Assembly (NCBI GenBank): GCA_025351125.1
Contig: JANXWN010000201.1
Span: 1 to 13,651 of the forward strand
DNA: 13,651 bases
Direction: 5' to 3'
From: Caulobacteraceae bacterium
GTDB lineage: Bacteria > Pseudomonadota > Alphaproteobacteria > Caulobacterales > Caulobacteraceae
Shown here: positions 7,642 to 13,651 of the stretch, in pieces
How the letters are laid out: each line of letters opens with the position of its first letter
How positions within the stretch are numbered: position 1 is the first letter of the stretch
Made by a program: the position numbers and the translations under genes
Notes under the pieces: model-generated
The model's input: the letters and a program-made list of their open reading frames with translations, nothing else
What the model was told of the DNA's origin: nothing
Databases searched by the model: none

Positions 7642-7716
7642 GGGCCGGTAGCTCAGTGGTAGAGCCCTCGACTTTTAATCGAGTGGTCGTGGGTTCGAGT
7701 CCCACCCGGCCTACCA
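7642..7716 (+). tRNA. tRNA-Lys (anticodon UUU), CCA encoded
   Basis: A complete cloverleaf folds. The acceptor stem is GGGCCGG with CCGGCCT (six GC pairs and a terminal G1-U72 wobble). The D-arm is GCTC/GAGC, the anticodon stem CTCGA/TCGAG with loop CTTTTAA, and the T-arm GTGGG/CCCAC with loop TTCGAGT. The anticodon TTT is at 7674-7676, and the discriminator base is A73 as in bacterial tRNA-Lys. The CCA is encoded at 7714-7716. It reads AAA and AAG codons. The last six bases overlap, on the opposite strand, the end of the convergent secreted-protein gene. Confidence 0.98.
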
Positions 7717-8298
7717 AAATTGTGCGGGCGCCAGGGCGCCGCGACCGTGGCCGCGCGGCGCGGCTGGGGTCGGGCAATTGCGCGCCTCTCCCAATCCCTT
7801 CAAATAGGCCCGCCGCGCATTGCCGGCGTTGATCGCCGCCATCACGTGGTCGTCGTGCTTCTGCGCGCCCGACAGCGTGCGGACAAAACCGTCGTAAGGA
7901 ATGAAGATTTGTGCGGCGCTGTGCATCAGTTTGAGGCCTTCGCCTCCGGGGGCGGCCATGCCTCGCACGCTACGATCCTTCAGCGGCGACGGATCGTCGA
8001 AGTCGCGTCCCAAGGCCACATATAGATCATTGATTTCAGCGGTGAGGGTCCGGCAAGTCAAGCGCGGCAAGGGCGCGTAGGGGTCCAAAATCGCCGTCAG
8101 CAATATGGTCGGAATTTTCTGCCGCAGCAGATTAAGATCGTTGAGTGGCGATTGGGCGACGGAACTGACGCTCTGCGAGGTATCGTCTTGCGGCGTCATC
8201 AGACGCGTCGGCGGGGGCGGCGTTTGGCCCTGAGCCGCGCTGGCGGCGCTCGCCGCCAGGATTACAGCCAAGACGGGAGCGACGCGGGTCGGTCGCAT
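7711..8298 (-). CDS. Small secreted protein of unknown function (alphaproteobacterial type)
   Basis: The 195-residue protein starts with a clear signal peptide (MRPTRVAPVLAVILAASA, likely cut after SAA near residue 22), so it is exported. It then has a Pro/Gln/Thr-rich linker and a helical domain with the stretches PLNDLNLLRQKIPTILL (51-67), LDPYAPLP, AAQIFIPYDGFVRTLSGAQ (128-146) and AGNARRAYLKGLGEARNC (158-175). From memory, proteins of this pattern are widespread in alphaproteobacteria, with no known role. Two cysteines (C82, C175) could form a disulfide. The last 20 residues after C175 are low-complexity and probably not part of the fold. The ATG at 8298 has GGAG six bases upstream; a start at 8355 lies before the signal peptide and is unlikely. 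It follows the hydrolase by 40 bases and probably shares its transcript. Its TAG stop is antisense to the tRNA-Lys 3' end. Confidence 0.8.
   Translation of the reverse strand: MRPTRVAPVLAVILAASAASAAQGQTPPPPTRLMTPQDDTSQSVSSVAQSPLNDLNLLRQKIPTILLTAILDPYAPLPRLTCRTLTAEINDLYVALGRDFDDPSPLKDRSVRGMAAPGGEGLKLMHSAAQIFIPYDGFVRTLSGAQKHDDHVMAAINAGNARRAYLKGLGEARNCPTPAAPRGHGRGALAPAQFW
7727..7765 (+). terminator. GC hairpins just after tRNA-Lys
   Basis: Two short stems follow the tRNA: GGCGC/GCGCC around CAGG (7727-7740) and GCCGCG/CGCGGC around CGG (7750-7764). They begin 10 bases after the CCA and could define or process the tRNA transcript end. They have no T-run and lie inside the 3' end of the convergent coding gene, so they may only reflect GC-rich coding sequence. 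Confidence 0.25.
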
Positions 8299-8338
8299 AA
8301 GTGTCTCCAAGTCCAGGGGTTGGTTCCCGCCGCCTACG

Positions 8339-9226
8339 CTAGATATGGTCCGCAAGAAAGGCGCCGGCTTCTTTGATCGCCCGCTTGCCGGCGGCGAGCA
8401 TGAAGGCGAAGGCGTGCCAATCGTGGATCATCCCGGGCCAAATCTCCAACCGCACCGATACCCCCGCCGCGCCGGCGGCGGCGGCGAGGTGCACGGCGTC
8501 ATCGAGCAGAATTTCGGCCGACCCGACGTGGATCAGCAACGGCGGCAAGCGGCTCAAATCGGCGTGGACCGGAGAAGCCAGAGGCGATGCCGCCGCGGCG
8601 CCCGCCAGATAGTGCGCCGCGGCGACGAGCAAACCCTTTTGGGTCAAGGACGGGTCGACGGCCGCCTTGCTCATCATGCTGGGGCTAGAACAGGTCAGAT
8701 CGGCCCAGGGCGAGATGACAAATGCGGCGGCGGGGCTCGGCAAGCCGGCGTCGCGCGCGGCCACGAGGGTGGCGATGGCCAGGCCGCCGCCGGCGGAGTC
8801 GCCGGCAATCACGATCCGAGAGGGCATGAGGCCTTGGTCAAGAAGGGCGCGATACGCCGTTACACCGTCGTCCACCGCCGCCGGAAACGGATGTTCAGGC
8901 GCCAAACGATAGTCGATCGCATAGGACGCGACACCCGTTGCGCGACCCAATTCTCCGGCTAAGCCGCGATACGATTGGGCGCCGCCGACGATATAGGCGC
9001 CGCCATGCCAATAGAGCAGGGCGGCGCCTTCGGCTACGTCCGGGCTGGTGATCTTTTGCCCCGCGACTCCGCCAAGATTAATGGGTGAAAACATAAGATC
9101 CGACGCGACGGGAAAGCCCGCCGTCAGCGCGTCGAACGCGGCGCGCGTTACGACCGGAGCAGCGGCGAAATCAAGATCGCCCGCCCGCATCATACCGATC
9201 AGGACATCGAGTTCAGGGTCGGCCAT
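8339..9226 (-). CDS. Alpha/beta hydrolase of the hormone-sensitive-lipase family (esterase)
   Basis: This is a cytoplasmic carboxylesterase-type enzyme of 295 residues. It has the HSL-family oxyanion motif HGGA (74-77, in YWHGGAY) and the nucleophile elbow GDSAGG with S144. The acidic residue lies in the AEILLDD stretch (residues about 237-243) and the catalytic His is H268 in GMIHDWHAF. YAIDYRLAPEHPFPAAVDD between the first two motifs is typical of the family. There is no signal peptide. The ATG at 9226 has a TGGAG Shine-Dalgarno 8 bases upstream. A longer frame to 9325 is open, but its extra 33 residues lack family resemblance. Relatives hydrolyse short-chain esters or lactones; the substrate here is unknown. 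It is first in a likely two-gene unit with the small secreted protein and divergent from the S9 peptidase gene. Confidence 0.91.
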   Translation of the reverse strand: MADPELDVLIGMMRAGDLDFAAAPVVTRAAFDALTAGFPVASDLMFSPINLGGVAGQKITSPDVAEGAALLYWHGGAYIVGGAQSYRGLAGELGRATGVASYAIDYRLAPEHPFPAAVDDGVTAYRALLDQGLMPSRIVIAGDSAGGGLAIATLVAARDAGLPSPAAAFVISPWADLTCSSPSMMSKAAVDPSLTQKGLLVAAAHYLAGAAAASPLASPVHADLSRLPPLLIHVGSAEILLDDAVHLAAAAGAAGVSVRLEIWPGMIHDWHAFAFMLAAGKRAIKEAGAFLADHI

Positions 9227-9391
9227 CGGGTTTGCTCCACTGAAGGTCGCACTGGCATTTGCACCGCGATTTGGCGGAAAAGCTAGCCCGATTGCGCCAA
9301 AAGCGTCCGACCCGGCTCGGACCACGCCGTCGCCGCGGTGGGGGTTTAAGAGTCGAGATCAAGCGGAAACATTGCCACGGGGGGCGGGGCA

Positions 9392-9419
9392 TTGACCTTT
9401 GCCGGTTTCGCCTCAAGAT
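9392..9419 (+). promoter_or_regulatory. Candidate promoter of the S9 peptidase gene
   Basis: TTGACC (9392-9397) differs from the -35 consensus at one position and is followed after 16 bases by CAAGAT (9414-9419, three of six to -10). Transcription would start about 20 bases before the ATG at 9446. The 219-base divergent region 9227-9445 shows no gene and no other clear signal. Confidence 0.3.
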
Positions 9420-9445
9420 GGCTGGCAAAACGGGGAGGGCGGATT

Positions 9446-11446
9446 ATGGCGAGATGGCTGGCGGCGCTGGCTTTGGCCAGCTTTGTGGCGGTCGGCTTTC
9501 CGGTAAACGCAACCCCGCCGCCGGTTGAAGTCTACGGGAAATTGCCGGGGTTCGAAAACGTCCACATCTCGCGGTCGGGAGGTCGCTACGCGTTTGTCGC
9601 CGATATCGGCAACGGACGACGGCTGTACGTAATGTCATCGGACGGTAAGCCGATGGAGATCGTCGGCGTTGGCGAGCGAAAGGTGATCGACCTGGCCTGG
9701 GCCGGCGAAGATTACGTGCTCGTTCATTTGAGCAATACGGTCAACGTCGGTGCCGATTGGACCGTCTCGAAGATGGAGTTGTCGTCGGTGGTTGTCCTCA
9801 ATCTCCGCACGCATAAGGTTTTTACAGTGTTCGGCAAGCATGACTCGGTGAACAGCGCCGTGTTCGGCGATTACGGCGTGGCCCACGTCGGGGATCGCTG
9901 GTACGGATTTTTCGGCGGCCAAACGCTTGAGTATATTCGGGGCGGCATGGGCGACACGCGTTACGTCAATACGACGACCGAAGGCAACTATATCACGATC
10001 AACACGGATCTTTATCGCGTCGATCTGGAGACCGGCAGTCTGAGTATGGTCGCTTCGGGGGAGGCGAGCAGCGCCGGTTGGTTGGTGGGTCCAGACGGGC
10101 GGGTGGTTGCGCGCACGACGCGAAATCAAAAATCCGGCGCTTGGCGGGTCATGACGGGGGCGTCCGGCGGCCGGCTGTTGTCGAGTGGCGTGTCGCCGTT
10201 CAACGGCGTGGATATTCTAGGACTGGGGCGTAATGGCGACAGTATTCTCATCAGCCACGCCGGCGATGACGGAACGGCCATCGAAGACGCTCCCTTGGCG
10301 GGCGGAGCGCCCAAACCGATCGTCCGCAGCGACGCCGCGGATTGGCCGCTGCAAGACGCGGCCACGGGTCGGTGGATCGGAACGATATCGAACGGTGACG
10401 AGCCTGTTTACACGATGTTTTCCTCTCCGCTTGACGCCCGTGTGCGCGCCGCCCGTAAAGCCTTTTCCGGCTATTTTACCCGGCTCGTTTCGCAAAGCGA
10501 CGATTTCGACCACATGATCGTTTTCACGGACGGAAAGGATGACGCCGGGACCTATTGGATTGTCAACATACCTGAAAAGTCGGCCCATCCCCTTGGTTAC
10601 GCCTACCCGAAAATCGCGTCGCAAGACGTCGGGCAAGTGCGGATGATGGACTACAAGGCCGCCGACGGCTTGGCGCTTCGAGGCGTGCTCACCCTTCCAC
10701 CGGGACGCGCTCCTAAGAGTTTGCCGCTCGTCGTCATGCCGCACGGCGGGCCGAGCAGCCGCGATTATCCAGGCTTCGATTGGTGGGCGCAGGCCTATGC
10801 GGCGCAGGGCTACGCCGTCTTCCAACCCAATTTTCGCGGCTCCAGCGGTTATGGCGCGAAGTTACTGGACGCCGGCGACGGGCAATGGGGGCGTAAGATG
10901 CAGACCGATATCTCCGACGGCGTCGCGGAACTTGGCCGCCAAGGGATTGTCGATCCGAAGAGGGCCTGCATCGTCGGTGCGAGCTATGGCGGATATGCGG
11001 CCCTCGCCGGGGTGACGGTTCAGCACGGTCTTTATCGCTGCGCGGTCTCCGTGGCCGGGGTCACCGATCTGCAGAAAATGTACGCCACCGATACGCAGGA
11101 GTCCGGATACAGCGAGGACGTGACACGCGGCCTGAAGCGTGAACTCGGCGATCGCGCGGGCTGGCGTGAAATTTCCCCGGCGAAGCTCGCGGAAAAGGCG
11201 GATGCCCCAATCCTTTTGATCCACGGTAAAGATGATACGGTCGTGCCGATAAGCCAAAGCGACGTGATGGAAAAGGCGCTGATCGCGGCGGGAAAGCCGG
11301 TTGAGCGCCTGACCCTGGCGGGAACCGACCATCACCTCTTGAAGGAAGACACGCGGATCGCCCTGCTGAAAGCATCCGTGGCGTTCGTGGAGAAATACAA
11401 TCCGCCCGACCAGGCGTCTTCCCCGATCGCCGCGGTCGTGCATTAA
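9446..11446 (+). CDS. Exported S9-family serine peptidase (prolyl oligopeptidase / acylaminoacyl peptidase type)
   Basis: The 666-residue protein begins with a signal peptide (MARWLAALALASFVAVGFPVNA, likely cut near residue 22), so it acts outside the cytoplasm. Residues about 25-400 are beta-rich and should form the propeller that admits only short peptides. The alpha/beta-hydrolase domain starts near 410 with HGGP (433-436) and NFRGSSGYG (462-470). The catalytic triad is S513 in GASYGGYAA, D597 in HGKDDTVVP and H629 in GTDHHLL. This pattern is that of the alphaproteobacterial S9 peptidases often annotated as dipeptidyl or acylaminoacyl peptidases; exact cleavage preference cannot be inferred. 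The ATG at 9446 is chosen because a GGGGAGGG Shine-Dalgarno (9432-9439) sits just before it and the signal peptide begins there. An open frame back to 9392 starts inside a candidate -35. The gene appears to be alone. Confidence 0.93.
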   Translation: MARWLAALALASFVAVGFPVNATPPPVEVYGKLPGFENVHISRSGGRYAFVADIGNGRRLYVMSSDGKPMEIVGVGERKVIDLAWAGEDYVLVHLSNTVNVGADWTVSKMELSSVVVLNLRTHKVFTVFGKHDSVNSAVFGDYGVAHVGDRWYGFFGGQTLEYIRGGMGDTRYVNTTTEGNYITINTDLYRVDLETGSLSMVASGEASSAGWLVGPDGRVVARTTRNQKSGAWRVMTGASGGRLLSSGVSPFNGVDILGLGRNGDSILISHAGDDGTAIEDAPLAGGAPKPIVRSDAADWPLQDAATGRWIGTISNGDEPVYTMFSSPLDARVRAARKAFSGYFTRLVSQSDDFDHMIVFTDGKDDAGTYWIVNIPEKSAHPLGYAYPKIASQDVGQVRMMDYKAADGLALRGVLTLPPGRAPKSLPLVVMPHGGPSSRDYPGFDWWAQAYAAQGYAVFQPNFRGSSGYGAKLLDAGDGQWGRKMQTDISDGVAELGRQGIVDPKRACIVGASYGGYAALAGVTVQHGLYRCAVSVAGVTDLQKMYATDTQESGYSEDVTRGLKRELGDRAGWREISPAKLAEKADAPILLIHGKDDTVVPISQSDVMEKALIAAGKPVERLTLAGTDHHLLKEDTRIALLKASVAFVEKYNPPDQASSPIAAVVH

Positions 11447-11495
11447 TCACGGGCGGGCAACCGCGAGCGACGCGCGGGCTTCGTTTCGTAAGGAA

Positions 11496-11524
11496 TCCTG
11501 ATATCAACTGAACCTTGATCAGGA
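11496..11524 (+). promoter_or_regulatory. Hairpin covering the Shine-Dalgarno of the MFS gene
   Basis: TCCTGAT (11496-11502) is the exact reverse complement of ATCAGGA (11518-11524), giving a 7-bp stem with a 15-base loop. The right arm contains AGGA of the AGGAG Shine-Dalgarno (11521-11525) of the transporter gene. In mRNA the fold would hide the ribosome site. The left arm overlaps a perfect 8-bp palindrome, TGATATCA (11499-11506), which could instead be a protein site. Confidence 0.35.
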
Positions 11525-11532
11525 GTCGTATC

Positions 11533-12903
11533 GTGTCGTTCGCCGTTGCGGAGGAAACGCCCTCGCAGAGCGCTCAGGAGGCGGAAGCGGCTTACGAGCG
11601 GTTCGTGTGGAAACATCTGCCGCGCAATTTCGCGGCGCATTATATCCACGGCATGTTGGGCATGACCGGGTTTCGGCTGTTTAACGCCCCGACGTTTTTG
11701 CCGACCTATCTTCACCTGCTTTCCGGCTCGGATTTCTTCGTCGGTCTGGGCCAATCCCTGCAGCAATTGGGCAGCGCCGTCTCGCCGGTGATCGGCGCGA
11801 CATACATCGAACATCGAAAGCGGGTTTTGCCGGTCTCAATGGTGATGGGTACCTTGATGCGCGTGCAGATATTGGGCGTCGCGCTGGCCGGCTTTTTCTT
11901 AGGCGGGCGAACCCTGTTGTTCGCCGTATTAGGGTTTTTGTTTCTGCTCGGTTTGTTTGGCGGCGCGCAACAGGTTGCGTTTCAGACCTTGTTGGCCAAG
12001 GTCATTCCGACCGCGCGGCGCGGCAGGTTGCAAGCCTTGCGCAACGTTACCGGCGGCGCCATCGCCGCGGGGTTGGCGTGGGTCGCGGGGCGTTACATCA
12101 TTCAGGCCAATTTGTTTGGCAACGGCTATGGCGTGACGTTCATGCTGGCCTTCGCTCTGACCAGCCTAGGGTTGACGGCTCTGCGTCTGTTGATGGTCGA
12201 GCCCATCCCGCCGACTATTCGCGCAAAAAGCCGATTGGTCGCGCGGCTGCGCGAATTTCCCATGCTGCTGACGCAAGATCGGCACTTCATGTTCTTTATC
12301 ATCGCGCAGCTTTTAACCACCGCCGGGCGGGTGGCGGCGCCCTTTTATATTCTGTTCGCGGGTCGCTCGATGCCGTTGGACGGCAAGACGCTGGGCGTAC
12401 TGTCTTTGGCTTTTTTGGGCGCTGACACCATCACCAATATGGGTTGGGGTCTGGCCGGCGATCGCTTTGGGTTCCGCGCGACCTTTATGGGTGCTTTGGC
12501 GGTATGGATCGGCGCGACCGCGTTGTTGACGGCCGCCCCTTCGCTGGCAGAGAGCCATGCCTTGTTGTTCGCTCCGATAGCGGGCGTGAGAGGGTTAATT
12601 TTTTTGGCTTTTTTTGCCCTTGGAGCAGCCCAGTCAGGCTTTTTGATGAGTTCCCAGACCATGGTGCTGGAATTTGGGGCGCGGGACGATATGCCGATGC
12701 GCCTTGCTCTAACCTCGACGGCGCAAGGCATTATGAATGCCATCGGACCTTTGCTTGGCGGCGTGGTCGCCGCGATGGCGGGGTACCAAGTTTTGTTCGC
12801 AATTTCGATCGCCTGTCTGGCGGCGGCTCTGCTGATGTTTGCATTTTTGATCGAGGAACCGCGCTTTCGGACCCTAGCGGTTAGAGCCGACGATGTGCTA
12901 TAA
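11533..12903 (+). CDS. Major facilitator superfamily transporter
   Basis: The 456-residue protein has about twelve hydrophobic segments (roughly 40-60, 68-90, 101-124, 128-157, 174-190, 200-222, 250-275, 285-305, 316-336, 347-372, 395-416 and 418-440), so it is an inner-membrane carrier. The MFS motif A appears in the second half as GLAGDRFGFR (306-315); its copy in the first half (IGATYIEHRKRVLP) is degenerate. The 30-residue N-terminal stretch is acidic and cytoplasmic. A GTG start at 11533 is chosen because AGGAG ends 7 bases before it; a TTG at 11515 lacks a ribosome site. The substrate is unknown. Alanine dehydrogenase follows after 33 bases in the same direction, so amino-acid transport is possible but not shown, especially as ald seems to have its own promoter across the end of this gene. 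Confidence 0.88.
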   Translation: MSFAVAEETPSQSAQEAEAAYERFVWKHLPRNFAAHYIHGMLGMTGFRLFNAPTFLPTYLHLLSGSDFFVGLGQSLQQLGSAVSPVIGATYIEHRKRVLPVSMVMGTLMRVQILGVALAGFFLGGRTLLFAVLGFLFLLGLFGGAQQVAFQTLLAKVIPTARRGRLQALRNVTGGAIAAGLAWVAGRYIIQANLFGNGYGVTFMLAFALTSLGLTALRLLMVEPIPPTIRAKSRLVARLREFPMLLTQDRHFMFFIIAQLLTTAGRVAAPFYILFAGRSMPLDGKTLGVLSLAFLGADTITNMGWGLAGDRFGFRATFMGALAVWIGATALLTAAPSLAESHALLFAPIAGVRGLIFLAFFALGAAQSGFLMSSQTMVLEFGARDDMPMRLALTSTAQGIMNAIGPLLGGVVAAMAGYQVLFAISIACLAAALLMFAFLIEEPRFRTLAVRADDVL

Positions 12904-12919
12904 TCTGTGATCTCAGATT
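12896..12919 (+). promoter_or_regulatory. Candidate ald promoter (extended -10) with overlapping palindromic operator
   Basis: TGCTATAAT (12896-12904) is a consensus extended -10 element that spans the stop codon of the MFS gene. No good -35 lies upstream, as is usual for extended -10 promoters. Overlapping it is AATCTG-TGATCT-CAGATT (12902-12919), an 18-bp dyad matching in eight of nine pairs. A protein bound there would cover the -10 and the start site near 12911, about 26 bases before the ald ATG. An Lrp/AsnC-type regulator would be the usual suspect for ald, but none is in the window. Confidence 0.55.
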
Positions 12920-12936
12920 CGCATCAAGGACCTTTC

Positions 12937-13651
12937 ATGCGCATTGGCGTTCCCACAGAAATTAAGACCTTGGAATTTCGCATCGGCGCGACGCCGGGGA
13001 TCGTTCAGCGCTTGGTCCATGAGGGTCATGAGGTGTTCGTCGAAGCCGGCGCCGGGGCGGGAATTGGCCTCGCGGACCGGGTTTATCAGGACGTCGGTGC
13101 GACGATTTTGTTGAACGCCGACGCGGTATTCGACGCCGCCGACATGATCGTCAAGGTGAAGGAGCCGCAGGCAGTCGAGATCGCCCGGCTCAAGCCCCAT
13201 CACATTCTTTTCACCTATCTGCATTTGGCCGCCGATCCCGACCAAGCGCACGGGCTGATGACGTCAGGCTGCACGGCCATCGCCTACGAAACCGTAACTG
13301 ATCGTTTCGGCCGTTTGCCGCTTTTGGCCCCGATGAGTCAGGTCGCGGGTCGGATGGCGGTGGACGTAGGAGCCTACCACCTGCTCAAGCCACAGGGCGG
13401 ACGTGGTTTATTGCTCGGAGGGGCGCCCGGCGTACTGCCAGCCAAGGTGCTGATCCTCGGTGGCGGCGTCTCGGGAAAGCACGCCGCGCAAATGGCTGTG
13501 GGACAGCGCGCTGACGTTACCTTATTCGATATCTCGGCCGCGCGTCTTGAAGAACTGGACGATCAGTTCGGCGGTCGGGTCAAGACCTGCTTTTCCACGC
13601 ATGATTTGGTGGCCGACCTGCTGCCGACCGCCGATCTGGTGATCGGTTGCG
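12937..13651 (+). CDS. ald: Alanine dehydrogenase (3' end outside the window)
   Basis: Ald reversibly converts L-alanine and NAD+ to pyruvate, ammonia and NADH, allowing alanine to serve as carbon and nitrogen source. 238 of about 370 residues are present before the right edge. The numbering matches Bacillus and Mycobacterium Ald: substrate residues R15 (in LEFRIGATPG), K75 (in VKVKEP) and catalytic H96 (in TYLHLAA) are in place, as are AIAYETV (114-120) and APMSQVAGRMA (131-141). The NAD-binding GGGVSG is at 175-180, and D198 ends strand 2 and should bind the adenosine ribose, giving NAD rather than NADP preference. These features favour Ald over the related transhydrogenase alpha subunit. 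The ATG at 12937 has AAGGA 6 bases upstream. It lies 33 bases after the MFS gene, with a strong candidate promoter between them. Confidence 0.96.
   Translation, partial: MRIGVPTEIKTLEFRIGATPGIVQRLVHEGHEVFVEAGAGAGIGLADRVYQDVGATILLNADAVFDAADMIVKVKEPQAVEIARLKPHHILFTYLHLAADPDQAHGLMTSGCTAIAYETVTDRFGRLPLLAPMSQVAGRMAVDVGAYHLLKPQGGRGLLLGGAPGVLPAKVLILGGGVSGKHAAQMAVGQRADVTLFDISAARLEELDDQFGGRVKTCFSTHDLVADLLPTADLVIGC

Noticed and set aside
7642..7716. tRNA-Lys as an integration site of a genomic island
   Set aside because: There is no integrase gene and I saw no repeated copy of the tRNA 3' end in the window; the flanking genes look like core chromosome.
9227..9325. N-terminal extension of the alpha/beta hydrolase
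   Set aside because: The extra 33 residues resemble nothing in the family, while the ATG at 9226 has a good Shine-Dalgarno.
1..13651. A defence island, biosynthetic cluster, CRISPR array or prophage
   Set aside because: No spaced direct repeats, nucleases, helicases, phage structural genes or carrier-protein enzymes are visible; the only accessory-type element is the small toxin-antitoxin pair.

Overview
The window is ordinary chromosomal DNA from a GC-rich bacterium, most likely an alphaproteobacterium. The evidence is the style of Tgt, Dcp and S9 peptidase sequences and a secreted small protein of a type I associate with Caulobacterales-like genomes; the exact order cannot be fixed from the sequence. 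I see no prophage, insertion sequence, CRISPR array, integrase or rRNA. Genes are tightly packed, and the longest stretch without a gene is about 219 bases (9227-9445).

Layout. 1-2109 (+): the 3' part of queA and the complete tgt, overlapping by one base; both make the queuosine modification of tRNA. 2174-2705 (-): a two-gene ParD/ParE-type toxin-antitoxin module with an overlapping stop/start and a repeat-bearing promoter. 2823-4454 (-): a full-length type I Baeyer-Villiger monooxygenase. 4631-6775 (-): an exported Dcp-type M3 peptidase. 6949-7569 (+): a class I methyltransferase. 7642-7716 (+): tRNA-Lys(UUU), whose CCA end overlaps the stop of the convergent gene. 7711-9226 (-): a probable two-gene unit of an HSL-type alpha/beta hydrolase followed by a small secreted protein of unknown function. 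9446-11446 (+): an exported S9-family serine peptidase. 11533-12903 (+): an MFS transporter. 12937 to the right edge (+): alanine dehydrogenase, cut by the window end.

How the genes may work together. QueA and Tgt act in one pathway. ParD and ParE form one toxin-antitoxin pair. Two exported peptidases, a transporter and alanine dehydrogenase would fit peptide and amino-acid use, but only the MFS and ald genes are close enough to share transcription. The monooxygenase (ketone to ester) and the HSL-type hydrolase (ester to acid plus alcohol) could act in series, but they lie about 4 kb apart in different units.

I found no convincing undescribed multi-gene system. The best leads are regulatory or structural. 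They are a consensus extended -10 promoter with an almost perfect 18-bp palindrome in front of ald, an RNA hairpin that would hide the Shine-Dalgarno of the MFS gene, a 10-bp-period direct repeat at the toxin-antitoxin promoter, an eroded zinc site in Tgt, and a protein-coding gene whose stop codon is the antisense of a tRNA 3' end.
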